Assembly: GCA_963746265.1 (NCBI GenBank)
Contig: CAVVAM010000001.1
Span: forward strand, 121,006 to 185,005
Length of the DNA: 64,000 nt
Direction of reading: 5' to 3'
Origin: Ilumatobacter sp963746265
GTDB taxonomy: Bacteria; Actinomycetota; Acidimicrobiia; Acidimicrobiales; Ilumatobacteraceae
Under the pieces are notes generated by a model. That model was given only the letters and a program-made list of their open reading frames with translations. It did no database searches and was not told where the DNA came from. A program made the translations under genes and the position numbers. Shown piece by piece: positions 51,099-60,665 of the stretch (the first letter of the stretch is position 1; the number at the start of each line of letters is the position of its first letter).

Positions 51099-52715
51099 TC
51101 AGCTGGCGAAGACGTGGGTGCCCCACCACCCGGATCCGTCGACATGGAGCCCGATACCGACCTTGGTCCAGCGCGGATCGATCATGTTGCGGAAGTGCCC
51201 GGGGCTGTCGACCCACATGTCGTGCAGCGTCGAGGCCGCCTGGGTGGGGGTCATGGCCGACTGGCTGTGCCAGGCGATGTTCTCGGCATACCCGAGGCTG
51301 CTGTGGCGAAAGCCGCTGCGCGACATCTCCTGCGACCATCCCATCGCTGCGGCGGACATGCCCGGGTCGTACGTGACCGGCCCGGCGCCGTGGGCGGCGC
51401 GCAGCTGGTTCAGCAGCGCGAGCGACTGCGCTGCGGCAGCATCGCTCGGCGGAGCCGGTGCGACCGGTCGGGAGTCGAGCAGCCGCGCCGGCGTGAGCGG
51501 GCGGTAGTCGCTACCGGCCGGGAAGTACCCGTCGACGTCGACGATGACCTGGGCGGCGGCGTGGCTGTAGATGCAGACCTTGCCACCGGCGCCGACCTTG
51601 GCGATGATCCCGTTGGCGATCGTCTCACCTCGTCCGTAGTTGATCGTCGAGGCCTCGGGTCGCGACGAGCCACACGGAAAGACCGTGGCGAAGCCCTCGC
51701 CACCGGTCTGGGTCACCGTCAGGTTGAGCGATACGGCGGCCGAGTTCGACGCCGTGCCACCCCGAGCCGTGACATCGAGCTCCAGCACGCGGCCGGCGCC
51801 CAGCCGCCCACTGCCGGCGCTGCGGCCGTCGGTGGTACGGAAGCCGGGACGGGTGTCGAGCAGCCGGGCCGGCGCAAGTGATCGGAAGTCGCTACCCGAC
51901 GGGAAGTAGCCGGTCACATCGGCGATCACGTGCCCCTGGGCGTGCGTGAAGATGCAGACTTTGCCGTTGGCACCGACCTTGGTGACGACCGAGTTGGCGA
52001 TCGTCTGACCAGGGCCGTAGTTGATCGTCGAGGCCTCCGGACGCTTCGACCCGCACGGGTAGAGCGTCGCGAAGCCAGCGGCCTTGGTCTGGGTCGTCGT
52101 CAGGTTGACCGTGATCGCCGCGGCGTTCGAGGCCGTGCCGCCACGACCGGCGACGTCGAGCTCGAGGACCGTCCCGGCCCGCCGTACCCCGTCACCTGCA
52201 TGGCGTCCATCGGTGGTGCGCTGGCCGGGGCGGGTGTCGAGCAGCCGGGCCGGAGTCAGCGAGCGGTAGTCGCTGCCGGCGGGGAAGAAGCCGTTCACGT
52301 CGACGATGAGGTGGGCCGGTGCATGCGTGTAGATGCAGACCTTGCCGTTGGCGCCGACCTTGGCGATGATGCCGTTGGCAATCGTCTCACCGCGCCCGAA
52401 GTTGATCGTGGACGCTCCGGGGCGCTGGGTCCCACAGGGATAGACCGTGGCGAAGCCATCGCCGCCGGTCTGCGTTGCCGTGAGGTTCAGCGACACCGCC
52501 GAGGCGTTCGAGGCAGTACCACCGCGGCCTGCGACGTCGAGTTCGAGCACGCTGCCGGCCGGACGGAGCCCGGCGCCGGCGTAGAGGCCGTCCGCCGTCC
52601 CGTCGCCGGCGGCGACCGGCGACGAGTGAGTCGCAGCCAGCACGAACGTGAGCGCGCCGCACAGGGCAACACTCGGCCAGAGTCGGCGGCGGCGGCGAGA
52701 GAGAGGTGTGGACAT
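51099..52715 (-). CDS. Secreted CAP-domain protein with 127-residue repeats
   Basis: 538 aa. Signal peptide with Arg-rich start and LWPSVALCGALTFVLAA ending SSPVAA. Three repeats of about 127 residues follow; the first lacks the LLDTR opening. Repeat openings lie near 52235, 51854 and 51474, a spacing of 380-381 bp, and are very similar to each other (GRGGTASNA, RPEASTINYG, GKVCIYTHA, IVDVxGYFPAGSDYR). The C-terminal CAP/SCP domain has LNQLRAAHGAGPVTYDPGMS, GYAENIAW and DSPGHFRNMIDPRWTKVGIG. Extracellular; CAP proteins bind lipids or act on the envelope. The repeat is shared with the zincin at 11.9-14.3 kb. Confidence 0.88.
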   Translation of the reverse strand: MSTPLSRRRRRLWPSVALCGALTFVLAATHSSPVAAGDGTADGLYAGAGLRPAGSVLELDVAGRGGTASNASAVSLNLTATQTGGDGFATVYPCGTQRPGASTINFGRGETIANGIIAKVGANGKVCIYTHAPAHLIVDVNGFFPAGSDYRSLTPARLLDTRPGQRTTDGRHAGDGVRRAGTVLELDVAGRGGTASNAAAITVNLTTTQTKAAGFATLYPCGSKRPEASTINYGPGQTIANSVVTKVGANGKVCIFTHAQGHVIADVTGYFPSGSDFRSLAPARLLDTRPGFRTTDGRSAGSGRLGAGRVLELDVTARGGTASNSAAVSLNLTVTQTGGEGFATVFPCGSSRPEASTINYGRGETIANGIIAKVGAGGKVCIYSHAAAQVIVDVDGYFPAGSDYRPLTPARLLDSRPVAPAPPSDAAAAQSLALLNQLRAAHGAGPVTYDPGMSAAAMGWSQEMSRSGFRHSSLGYAENIAWHSQSAMTPTQAASTLHDMWVDSPGHFRNMIDPRWTKVGIGLHVDGSGWWGTHVFAS

Positions 52716-52748
52716 GATGGACTTCCTGTCGCGGGCGCCCGCGAGTCC

Positions 52749-52819
52749 GACACTGTGTCAGCCGTCACGCCCCATCCACAACTCGCGCGTCATCAATTTG
52801 ACACAATTCAGACACTGTG
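52749..52819. promoter_or_regulatory. Repeated GACACTGTG elements upstream of the CAP-protein gene
   Basis: GACACTGTGTC at 52749-52759 is an 11-bp palindrome about 34 bases upstream of the CAP-protein start, and GACACTGTG recurs at 52811-52819. A TTGACA stands at 52798 on the plus strand between them. Together they could be operators for the CAP gene or signals for the tRNA cluster that begins at 52936. Function is a guess based on repetition and location. Confidence 0.3.
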
Positions 52820-52935
52820 CGTGCTGATCTGACCACAAAATTGGCGCGGCTCCGGTGGAACCCGACGAGGAGCGGGGGTGGAAGCGCCCTACCCTGGTGA
52901 TAGGTTTTCGTCGCTCTCAACGAGTCGAAGCTCCT

Positions 52936-53008
52936 GCCCCCATCGTCTAGTGGCCTAGGACACCACCCTTTCAAGGTGGCGGCACGGGTTCGAATCCCGT
53001 TGGGGGTG
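52936..53008 (+). tRNA. tRNA-Glu (UUC)
   Basis: 73 nt. Acceptor GCCCCCA pairs with TGGGGGT (one G-U at the end). Anticodon stem CCACC/GGTGG encloses CTTTCAA, giving anticodon TTC. T-arm ACGGG TTCGAAT CCCGT is standard. CCA is not encoded. Confidence 0.95.
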
Positions 53009-53024
53009 CGAAACACAACCTCCA

Positions 53025-53099
53025 GGTCCCGTGGTGAAGTCTGGAGTTCACGCCGGCCTGTCAAGCCGGAGGTCGCGGGTTCAAGTCCCGTCGGGACCG
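53025..53099 (+). tRNA. tRNA-Asp (GUC)
   Basis: 75 nt. Acceptor GGTCCCG/CGGGACC, discriminator G as expected for Asp. Anticodon stem CCGGC/GCCGG with loop CTGTCAA, anticodon GTC. T-arm GCGGG TTCAAGT CCCGT. CCA not encoded. Sixteen bases after tRNA-Glu, so probably one transcript. Confidence 0.95.
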
Positions 53100-53101
53100 C
53101 T

Positions 53102-53127
53102 ACAGGGCCGCCGTCAGGCGGCCCTGT
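53102..53127 (+). terminator. Strong hairpin after tRNA-Asp
   Basis: ACAGGGCCGCC, loop GTCA, GGCGGCCCTGT: a perfect 11-bp stem with a four-base loop directly after tRNA-Asp. No T-tract follows, so it may be a factor-dependent terminator or a processing hairpin before tRNA-Phe, which would then need its own promoter. Confidence 0.5.
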
Positions 53128-53159
53128 GCACATCTCCCCGAGCGCCACCTCGGGGACAC

Positions 53160-53232
53160 GGTCGAGTAGCTCAGTTGGCAGAGCACACGCCTGAAAAGCG
53201 TGGGGTCCGGGGATCGACGCCCCGCTCGACCA
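53160..53232 (+). tRNA. tRNA-Phe (GAA) with unusual T-loop
   Basis: 73 nt. Acceptor GGTCGAG/CTCGACC with discriminator A. Anticodon stem CACGC/GCGTG, loop CTGAAAA, anticodon GAA. T-stem CGGGG/CCCCG encloses ATCGACG, where position 54 is A instead of the nearly universal T. CCA not encoded. The genes downstream look like an island, so this tRNA 3' end is a candidate attachment site; no second copy of the end is visible in the window. Confidence 0.92.
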
Positions 53233-53382
53233 CCGAGAAAGCCCCTGGTAGATCGACAGATCGACCGGGCGTTTCGCCGTGTTCGGGAGCCCGATTGGGT
53301 GATATGTCCGTTATCTGTCCGCAGTCCGAACGACCAAGCGGCGCACAACTGCAGCTGTGAGACCCCGCTGGCATGATGTCGG

Positions 53383-56300
53383 GTGGTGGCGGACCGATTG
53401 CTGACTCCTTCGAAGATCACGGCGTGGCTCGACTGCGCCCACTACCTCACGCTGCGGAACGAGGTAGATGCCGGGGTGCGTGAGCGGCCGCCGGTCGGGT
53501 TCGGCGAGATGGCGCAGATGCTGGTCGACAAGGGGCTCGAGCACGAGGCGGCGGTGCTGGAGCGGTATCGGGTTGCGGGTCGCGAGGTCTTCATCGTGCC
53601 GGGTCGGGCCTCGGGCGAGTCCTTCGCTGCGTGGGTGGCGCGCACTCGGCAGGTGTTGCAGAACGGTCACGAGGTGATCTTCCAGATGCCGTTCGCGCAC
53701 AACGGCGTTCGGGGCATCGCCGACTTCCTGGAGCGCGTCGAGCTTGAAAGCGGTGGCTTCACGTACGAGCCCGTCGACGCGAAGCTCGCCAGGCGGCAGG
53801 CGAAGCCAGGGCACGTGCTGCAGCTGTGCTTCTACGCCGAGGCGATCGCAGCGCATCTCGGGGAGGCACCCGAGCATGTGCACCTCGCGCTCGGTTCCGG
53901 TCGGCGGGAAACGATCCGCGTCGACGATGTCGCTGCTTACTGGCGTCGTCTACGCGCCCAGCTCGCCATCGTGGTGAGCGAGTCAGAGGATGCGGGTGAG
54001 CCGACGCGCCCTGAGAAGTGCGACCACTGCCAGTTCTGCGAGTTCGAGCTGGTGTGCGATGCCGAGTGGCGGGTGGCGGATTCGCTGATCCACGTCGCCG
54101 GTGTCCGCAGGGTCGACCGCCGCGCGCTGGAAGTCGACGGCGTCGGCACGATCGCCAGCTTGGCGGTGCTCGATCGGCCGTTGGAAGACATCGAGCCGAT
54201 CCGACTGGAGCGGTTCGTCCGACAGGCGTCGCTACAGGTGGCAGCCCGTGACGCACCCGACGACGCTCCGCCGTTCGAGCTACTCGCATCCGGCGCCGCT
54301 GCCGACGACGAGCCTGATTCCGATCCGTCGGTGCTGTCGGGGTTCGCGGCGCTGCCCGAGCCCGACGACGGCGACGTGTTCCTCGATTTCGAGGGGCATC
54401 CGTTCTGGCGGCCGGACGCCGAGCTGTTCTTCCTGTTCGGGCTGATCGAACGGGACGATGGAGAGTGGCGATTCCGTGCGTTTTGGGCCCACGACAAGGT
54501 CGGGGAACGCCAGGCGGTCGCAGACCTGGTCGAGCATCTGTCGGCCCGCCGGGCCCGGTTCCCGGGGATGCACGTCTACCACTACAACCACACCGAGCGG
54601 TCGGCGCTGGAGCGGTTGACGGCCGAGCACGGCGTCGCCGAGGCGGAGCTGCAGCACCACGTCGCGACGGGGATGTTCGTCGACCTGTACCGGGTGGTGA
54701 CCGGGGCGATGCAGGTCGGCGTGGAGTCGTACGGGCTGAAGCAGATCGAGCGGCTGCCCGGATTCGAGCGGAGCCACGACATCGACCGCGGCGCCGGCGC
54801 CGTGGTCGAGTACGAGCGCTGGGCCCGTGACGGCGACGCGTCCCGACTCGGCCGAATCGCGCACTACAACGAGGACGACGTGCGGGCGACCCGTGCCGTG
54901 CGTGACTGGCTGGTCGAGCACCGCCCGGCCGAGGTGGCATGGCGGCCGGCAGTGATCGAGCCGCTCGAGTCCGATCCCGAGCTCGACGAGCGCATCGCCG
55001 AGCTGCACGCGTTCGACCCGGGGACGCCCGAGCACCTGATGGGCGATCTGCTGGGCTATTGGCGTCGCGAGAAGTCGGTGGTCGCGGCGAACTGCCTCCG
55101 GCTGTCGATGGCGCCGGACGAGGACCAGTTCGAGTCGTTCGGTGCGATCGCACGACTGTCCGTCGTCGAGACCGGCCCGAGGGTCGGGCGGCGAGGCACG
55201 GCGCTGTCCGGAGGTGTCGCGAAGCTCCGGTTTCCGCCCCAGCCCTTGACCGCGGACATCGAGGAGGGTTCGACGCTGATCCAGGCAATCGACGAACAGT
55301 CGTGGGCGTTCTTCCGTGTGCTCGACATCGATCCCGTCGCAGGAGAACTGGAAGTGAGCTGGTCCGACGATCACGACGCGGGCTGGTTTCCGACCTCGCT
55401 CGTGCACTACGTCTGGTACCGGGAGTCCCCGAAGCCGGAGGCACTGTGCGACATCGCCGACGATCTGTTGGCAGGCGCTGGCTCGTCGGTGGCGCATGCA
55501 CTCCTCCGACGTGACGCGTGCCGATTTCTCCCGGGTGCCGGCCAGCACGATGGTCGGTTCGAACCTGGCGTCGATGCGATCTGCGAGTGGGTGCCCCATC
55601 TCGACAGTAGCTACGTCCCGATCCAGGGGCCGCCGGGCACCGAAAAGACGTTCACCGGCGCGCGCGTAGTACGCACGCTGGTGGGTCAGCGGAAGCGCGT
55701 CGGCATCTCAGCGATGAGCCACCCTGCGATCGAGAACCTGACCAAGGCCGTAGTCGAACACTTCGTCGAGGAGGGCATCGCCGCAGAACTTCGGGTGGTC
55801 CGCAAGATCGGCAAGGGCGATGGCGGCGGCCTGCCCGGCGTGACATACGAGAAGGACAACAAGAGATGCGCAACCGGCGACTTCAACGTCATCGCCGGCA
55901 CCCCGTGGCTGTTCGCGAATCAAGCGATGCGCGACAACCCCGTCGACGTGCTGATCGTCGACGAGGCCGGCCAGCTCGGCCTTGCCGACACGCTTGCCGC
56001 CGCCGTGTCAGCCCGCAATGTGATCCTGCTCGGCGACCCCCAGCAGCTCCCCCAGGTTGCACAGGCCAGTCATCCGAACGGGTCCGGGGCGAGCGCTCTC
56101 GAGCACTTGCTGGGCGATGGGATCCGCACGTTCCCCGACGACCGGGGCGTGCTGCTCGACACCACCTGGCGGATGCACCCCGACGTGTGTGGCTTCATCT
56201 CCGACGTGATCTACGACGGCAAGCTGACGAGCCACGCGTCGTGCGACCGCCAGACCACAGCCGAGGGCACGGGCCTGCGCTGGATCCAGTCCGAGCACAA

Positions 56301-56757
56301 CGGCCGATCGACCGAGTCACCCGAGGAAGCCGAGATCGTCGCCGCCACGCTTGAGCGCCTGATCGGTACGGACTGGACCGACCAGAAGGGTGTGGTACGG
56401 ACGATCACGGCGAACGACGTGATCGTCGTCACCCCATACAACGACCAGCGTCGCCTGATCGGCCGCACCCTGGCCGCAAATGCGGTCACGATCGGCGTCG
56501 AGGTCGGCACCGTCGACAAGTTCCAGGGCCGGGAAGCAGCTGTGGTCGTGTTTTCGATGGCGACCTCGTCCGCCGAGTTCATGCCCCGCCAGACCGACTT
56601 CCTGTTCAGCAAGAACCGTCTCAATGTCGCCGTCAGCCGAGCGCGATGCCTTGCGTACCTCATCTGCACCGATCAGCTTCTGGACACCCGCGCGACAGAC
56701 GTCGTCGAGATGGAACTCATTGCTGCGCTCTGCTCTTTCGTGGAACGCGCCGCGTAG
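53383..56757 (+). CDS. TM0106-type RecB-like nuclease fused to SF1 (Dna2-like) helicase
   Basis: 1124 aa from a GTG. The N-terminal third is a RecB-like nuclease: YEPVDAKLARRQ supplies the catalytic Asp and Lys, and CDHCQFCEFELVC gives Cys residues for an iron-sulfur cluster with the early Cys of WLDCAHYL. Next comes a ribonuclease H-like DEDD region (GDVFLDFEGHPFW). The C-terminal half is an SF1B helicase: IQGPPGTEKTFTGAR (Walker A with Glu replacing the last Gly), VDVLIVDEAGQLG, LLGDPQQLPQV, DTTWRMHPDV, GTVDKFQGREAAVV and NRLNVAVSRAR. Probably a DNA processing or defence nuclease. The altered P-loop makes ATPase activity doubtful. Confidence 0.85.
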   Translation: MVADRLLTPSKITAWLDCAHYLTLRNEVDAGVRERPPVGFGEMAQMLVDKGLEHEAAVLERYRVAGREVFIVPGRASGESFAAWVARTRQVLQNGHEVIFQMPFAHNGVRGIADFLERVELESGGFTYEPVDAKLARRQAKPGHVLQLCFYAEAIAAHLGEAPEHVHLALGSGRRETIRVDDVAAYWRRLRAQLAIVVSESEDAGEPTRPEKCDHCQFCEFELVCDAEWRVADSLIHVAGVRRVDRRALEVDGVGTIASLAVLDRPLEDIEPIRLERFVRQASLQVAARDAPDDAPPFELLASGAAADDEPDSDPSVLSGFAALPEPDDGDVFLDFEGHPFWRPDAELFFLFGLIERDDGEWRFRAFWAHDKVGERQAVADLVEHLSARRARFPGMHVYHYNHTERSALERLTAEHGVAEAELQHHVATGMFVDLYRVVTGAMQVGVESYGLKQIERLPGFERSHDIDRGAGAVVEYERWARDGDASRLGRIAHYNEDDVRATRAVRDWLVEHRPAEVAWRPAVIEPLESDPELDERIAELHAFDPGTPEHLMGDLLGYWRREKSVVAANCLRLSMAPDEDQFESFGAIARLSVVETGPRVGRRGTALSGGVAKLRFPPQPLTADIEEGSTLIQAIDEQSWAFFRVLDIDPVAGELEVSWSDDHDAGWFPTSLVHYVWYRESPKPEALCDIADDLLAGAGSSVAHALLRRDACRFLPGAGQHDGRFEPGVDAICEWVPHLDSSYVPIQGPPGTEKTFTGARVVRTLVGQRKRVGISAMSHPAIENLTKAVVEHFVEEGIAAELRVVRKIGKGDGGGLPGVTYEKDNKRCATGDFNVIAGTPWLFANQAMRDNPVDVLIVDEAGQLGLADTLAAAVSARNVILLGDPQQLPQVAQASHPNGSGASALEHLLGDGIRTFPDDRGVLLDTTWRMHPDVCGFISDVIYDGKLTSHASCDRQTTAEGTGLRWIQSEHNGRSTESPEEAEIVAATLERLIGTDWTDQKGVVRTITANDVIVVTPYNDQRRLIGRTLAANAVTIGVEVGTVDKFQGREAAVVVFSMATSSAEFMPRQTDFLFSKNRLNVAVSRARCLAYLICTDQLLDTRATDVVEMELIAALCSFVERAA

Positions 56758-56966
56758 GTTCTTCGCTGCGAGCCCCGGATCCGGCTGAACGTACCCGTCT
56801 CGCGGTTGGCGCAGTAGTCCCTCTCGCGGATCCGCTTGATCGCCGCGCCCGTGGGTCAAGCGGGGCGCCACCCGACCTCGTCAGGGACTGGCTGTTGTAC
56901 CCGTGTGTCAGACTGGTACCTCACCGCATGTCGCTTCGATCGGCGGGCGAACGCGGCGACTGAACG

Positions 56967-59254
56967 ATGGGCTTGCGCGACTTCTTCAATCGGGGCACAC
57001 AGGAGCCGGCCGGTCGCGTGGCGGTGCCGCGCCGGGAGACCGATTCGACCAAGGCCTCGCCGAGCAACTTGCAGTGGACGCGTTCGGGCGGGTCGATCGT
57101 CGTCGACGGGAGGAGAATCGATGGCGGCATGGTGTACGTCGGCTCGCGCGCTGCGAGCGTGGACGGCACTGCGGTCGAGCCAGGACTGATCGACCCGACT
57201 CTCCCGGTCGCCTGGTCGTCGCCCGACCACGCCGGCAACACGATGGGCTACTGGCCCGCGTACAACGACATCGATCCCCATGCCAGAGCGGCGTACTTGT
57301 CCTGGCTCGCCGATGGGCGCCGGCACCCCAGCGCATACATCGGCTTCGTGTTCCTGTTCTTCTACGGCCTTGAGCGACGTTTGCTGTTCGACCTCGACGA
57401 CGGCCTCGAGGGCGATGAAGCCGGCGAGCTGCTGAACGAGGTGCGACGCCTCGTGGCGGTCTATGGCGACAACGGGTCGTTCCGCCGCTACGCATCCGAC
57501 CTCCTCGAGTTCTGCGACGCCGGTCGCTCGATTCACGCCAACCTCGAACCGCCGACGTGGGACCCATCGTTCCGGGACTGGCGCATCCCGACCGACATTC
57601 GTGTAGCGATCGGACGCTACGTTGCGGCCGGGCAACCGATCCCCGACGTATGGGCACTGACATACCTGCGGCATCACCCCGAGGCCTACCTTCGAACACC
57701 GGCCCAACGGTGTGTGTCGGAGTTCGACGAGCTGTTCAAGATCCGCTACCGAAAGCGGTACGGAGACGGCCTGAAGGTCCGTCCGCCGGCCGCTCGGCTG
57801 TCGTTCTCATACCGCGTGGCATTGGGTGGGATCAACCGGGACGTCCATGCACAGATCGACATCCCCGACGTTGCCAGCATCTCCGGTCCGATCAACAAGC
57901 TGACCGAGCTGGCTGCGGAGGTGACCGACGAACTCGACGCATACAGCCGTTTCCTCGGGCGCCGCCCTGACGAGTCCGCCACACTGTCGGCGGTCGCGCT
58001 GTTGCCCGACGAGCTACTTGATGGGCACGCCAGCGGCGTCGTATCAGCCCTGCGAGCGTGGACCGACGACCGACTCGACGGTCAGCAGTCGGCGACCGTC
58101 GACGCGACCGATCTACTCACGCAGTGGTCGCCGGATCCGGCGGCGCGATTCGTCAAACGTGACGCAGTCGCGTTTCATCGATGCTCGCCAAGCTCGGCGT
58201 TGGCGTGGAGCCCGACGTTCGGTTCGGCGCAGCGACGCCCAAGCCGGGCGAGAGCGCCGTGCTGTTCCGGCTACCGCCCGACTCGGCCGTGGCGCCGTCA
58301 CCGGCATACACCGCCGCGATGTCACTCGTGCATCTGACTGCGGTCGTCGCCGCAGCCGACGGATCGATCAGCGACTCCGAACAAGCACAACTCGGCGAGC
58401 ACGCCGAGCACGTGCTCGGACTGGACCCGGGTGAATGCGTCCGGCTCGAAGCACACCTGCGCTTCCTCGGCGAAGGCAAGCTGACCATGGCCGGATCCAA
58501 GAAGAAGGTCGAAGCACTTGCCGCCGACCAGCGCGTAGCCGTCGGCCGGTTCCTCGTCGATGTTGCCGCCGCCGACGGCGTCATCAACCCCGAGGAGATC
58601 ACCACGCTCACGAAGGTCTTCAAGCAGCTCGGGCTCGAAGAGGCATCGGTGTATTCGCAGGTGCACGCATTGGAAGCAGGCGACACTGGGCCGATCACGG
58701 TCCGCCAAGCGCAACAAACGCAGCGCTGGCAGTTGCCTGAGGGCGGCGCGGAGGTAGAAGGTGCCGGCGTCGTGCTCGATCCAGCCAAGGTGCAAGCCCG
58801 CCTCGCCGAGACCGCACGCGTCGCAGCGCTCCTCACCGGCATCTTCGCCGACGAGGACCAGGGCGAACCGGGCCGACCCTCGCCGTCACTGGCGACCAAC
58901 GCAGCAGCGCCGGGGTTCGCTCCGCCGTCAGGGTCTGCGGCCGACCTGCCGCCACCTCAGTCGTCGACTGCATCTACTGCAGTGGAAGGTCCGCCACCGA
59001 CGGCAGCCGCCCCTGAGGGCAACGCGTTCGCCGGCTTGGATGCGGCGCACTCGACGCTGGCTCTCCGGCTAGCCGAACGAGAGTCCTGGTCGTGAGCCGA
59101 CGCCGAGGATGCAGCGGACGAGTGCGGCCTGCCGTTCCTCGACGCTGCACTGGACCGCATCAACGACGCCGCGTTCGAGATCTGCGGTGAACCACTTGTT
59201 GAAGGAGACGATCCCGTCGAACTGAACGCCTTCGCTCTCGAGGAGATGACCCTG
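56967..59254 (+). pseudogene. TerB_N-TerB-TerB_C family protein, frameshifted
   Basis: Reading begins at the ATG at 56967 (MGLRDFFNRGTQ) and covers a TerB_N domain (AYLSWLADGRRHPSAYIGF then LLFDLDDGLEGDEAGELLNE) to about 58170. There one base appears to be missing, and the protein continues in another frame from MLAKLGVGVEPDVRFG at 58181. The central TerB domain follows (TAVVAAADGSISDSEQAQL, VDVAAADGVINPEEITTL), then TerB_C. A TGA at 59093-59095 interrupts TerB_C between LAERESWS and ADAEDAADECGLPFLDAALD, after which the domain continues in the same frame to about 59250. TerB-family proteins organise stress-response and phage-defence complexes. Intact product unlikely unless the breaks are sequencing errors. 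Confidence 0.8.
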
Positions 59255-60657
59255 ATGACCACCCCCACCCCGCAACGCATCCGACCACGTGACCGCGACG
59301 CCGTCATCCAATCCCTGCGCGCCGGCGTCGTCCCCCGCGTCGGGCAACAGCACATCCAAGTCGGCCGCGTGCATGAGGTACGTGCGCTCGTCGACGACAT
59401 CGATCGCATCGCGGACGGCGGCTCCGCGATCCGCTTCGGCGAACTCCGGCGAGTACGGCGTGGGCAAGTCGTTCTTCTTGAACCTGGTCCGCTCGATCGC
59501 GCTCGAACGCCGGCTCGTCACGGTGCACGCCGACCTGTCACCCGATCGCCGCCTGCACGCGACGGGCGGCCAAGCCCGCTCGCTGTACGCAGAACTGATG
59601 CGGAACCTCGCGACGAGGTCGAAGGCTGACGGCGGCGCGATGCCGTCGGTGGTTGAACGGTTCATCACCGACAGCCTGGCAACCGCTCAGGCACGCGGCG
59701 TCCCGCCGGAGATCGTGATCCGTGAACGGCTCGCATCGCTGCAAGAGCTGACCGGCGGATACGACTTCGCTGAGGTGATCGCGGCGTACTGGCGGGCCCA
59801 CGACACCGGCAACGAGCAGCTCAAGGCAGACGTCGTACGTTGGCTGCGCGGCCAGTTCGCCACCCGCACCGACGCCCGGAATGCGCTCGGGGTTCGCACC
59901 ATCATCGACGACGCCACGTTCTACGACCATCTGAAGCTGTTCGCCCGCTTCGTCCGTCTGGCCGGCTTCACCGGTGTGCTCGTCTGCCTCGACGAGCTGG
60001 TCAACCTGTACAAGCTCGCTAAACACCCAGGCACGGAACTCCAACTATGAACAGCTGCTGCGCATCCTGAACGACTGCCTGCAGGGCTCCGCTGACGGAC
60101 TCGGATTCGTGTTCGGCGGCACGCCCGACATGCTCCTCGACACCCGCCGTGGCTTGTACTCCTACGCTGCGCTGCAGTCACGTCTGGCCGAGAACACCTT
60201 CGGCGAGGCCGGTCTGGACTACTCCGGGCCGGTGCTGCGGCTCGCGAATCTGTTTCCCGAGGACATGTACGTGCTGCTTAGCAAGCTCCGGCACGTGTTC
60301 GCTGTCCGGTGACCCAGAGTCGTATCGGCTCCCCGATGAAGCGCTGACGGCGTTCATGAACCACTGCGCCGAACGAGTCGGGAACGTGCACTTCCGGACG
60401 CCACGTACGACCATCAAAGAGTTCGTGAACCTGCTCGCCGTGCTGGACCAGAACCCTGGTGTCGCGTGGGTTAATTTGATCGCCCGCGTGCGATATTGCC
60501 GTCGAATCCAACCCAGTATCTCGTGCCGCTCGACGACGAATCGGACGCCGTCGAGCCGGACGCTTCCGAGCTTGCCGCTCCGAGCGCAACGGCAGCGTCG
60601 CTGCCTCCTCCTGCCCGTCCCGACGACGATGACGAGCTCACCAACCTCCGGCTCTGA
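59255..60657 (+). pseudogene. BREX-like ATP-binding protein, frameshifted
   Basis: Starts at MTTPTPQRIRPRDRDAVIQS. The frame changes near 59445, just before the P-loop GEYGVGKSFFLNLV; then SPDRRLHATGGQARSLYAEL and LVCLDELVNLYKLA (Walker B) are read. Further single-base shifts lie at 60021 (in an AAA run), 60304, near 60490 and near 60512. Joined together the protein runs through TPDMLLDTRRGLYSYAALQS to DDDDELTNLRL and a TGA at 60655. The pattern is that of the BREX/DUF2791-type ATP-binding subunits found next to TerB proteins and helicases. About 465 aa if repaired. Confidence 0.75.
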
Positions 60658-60665
60658 CGTGCGCG

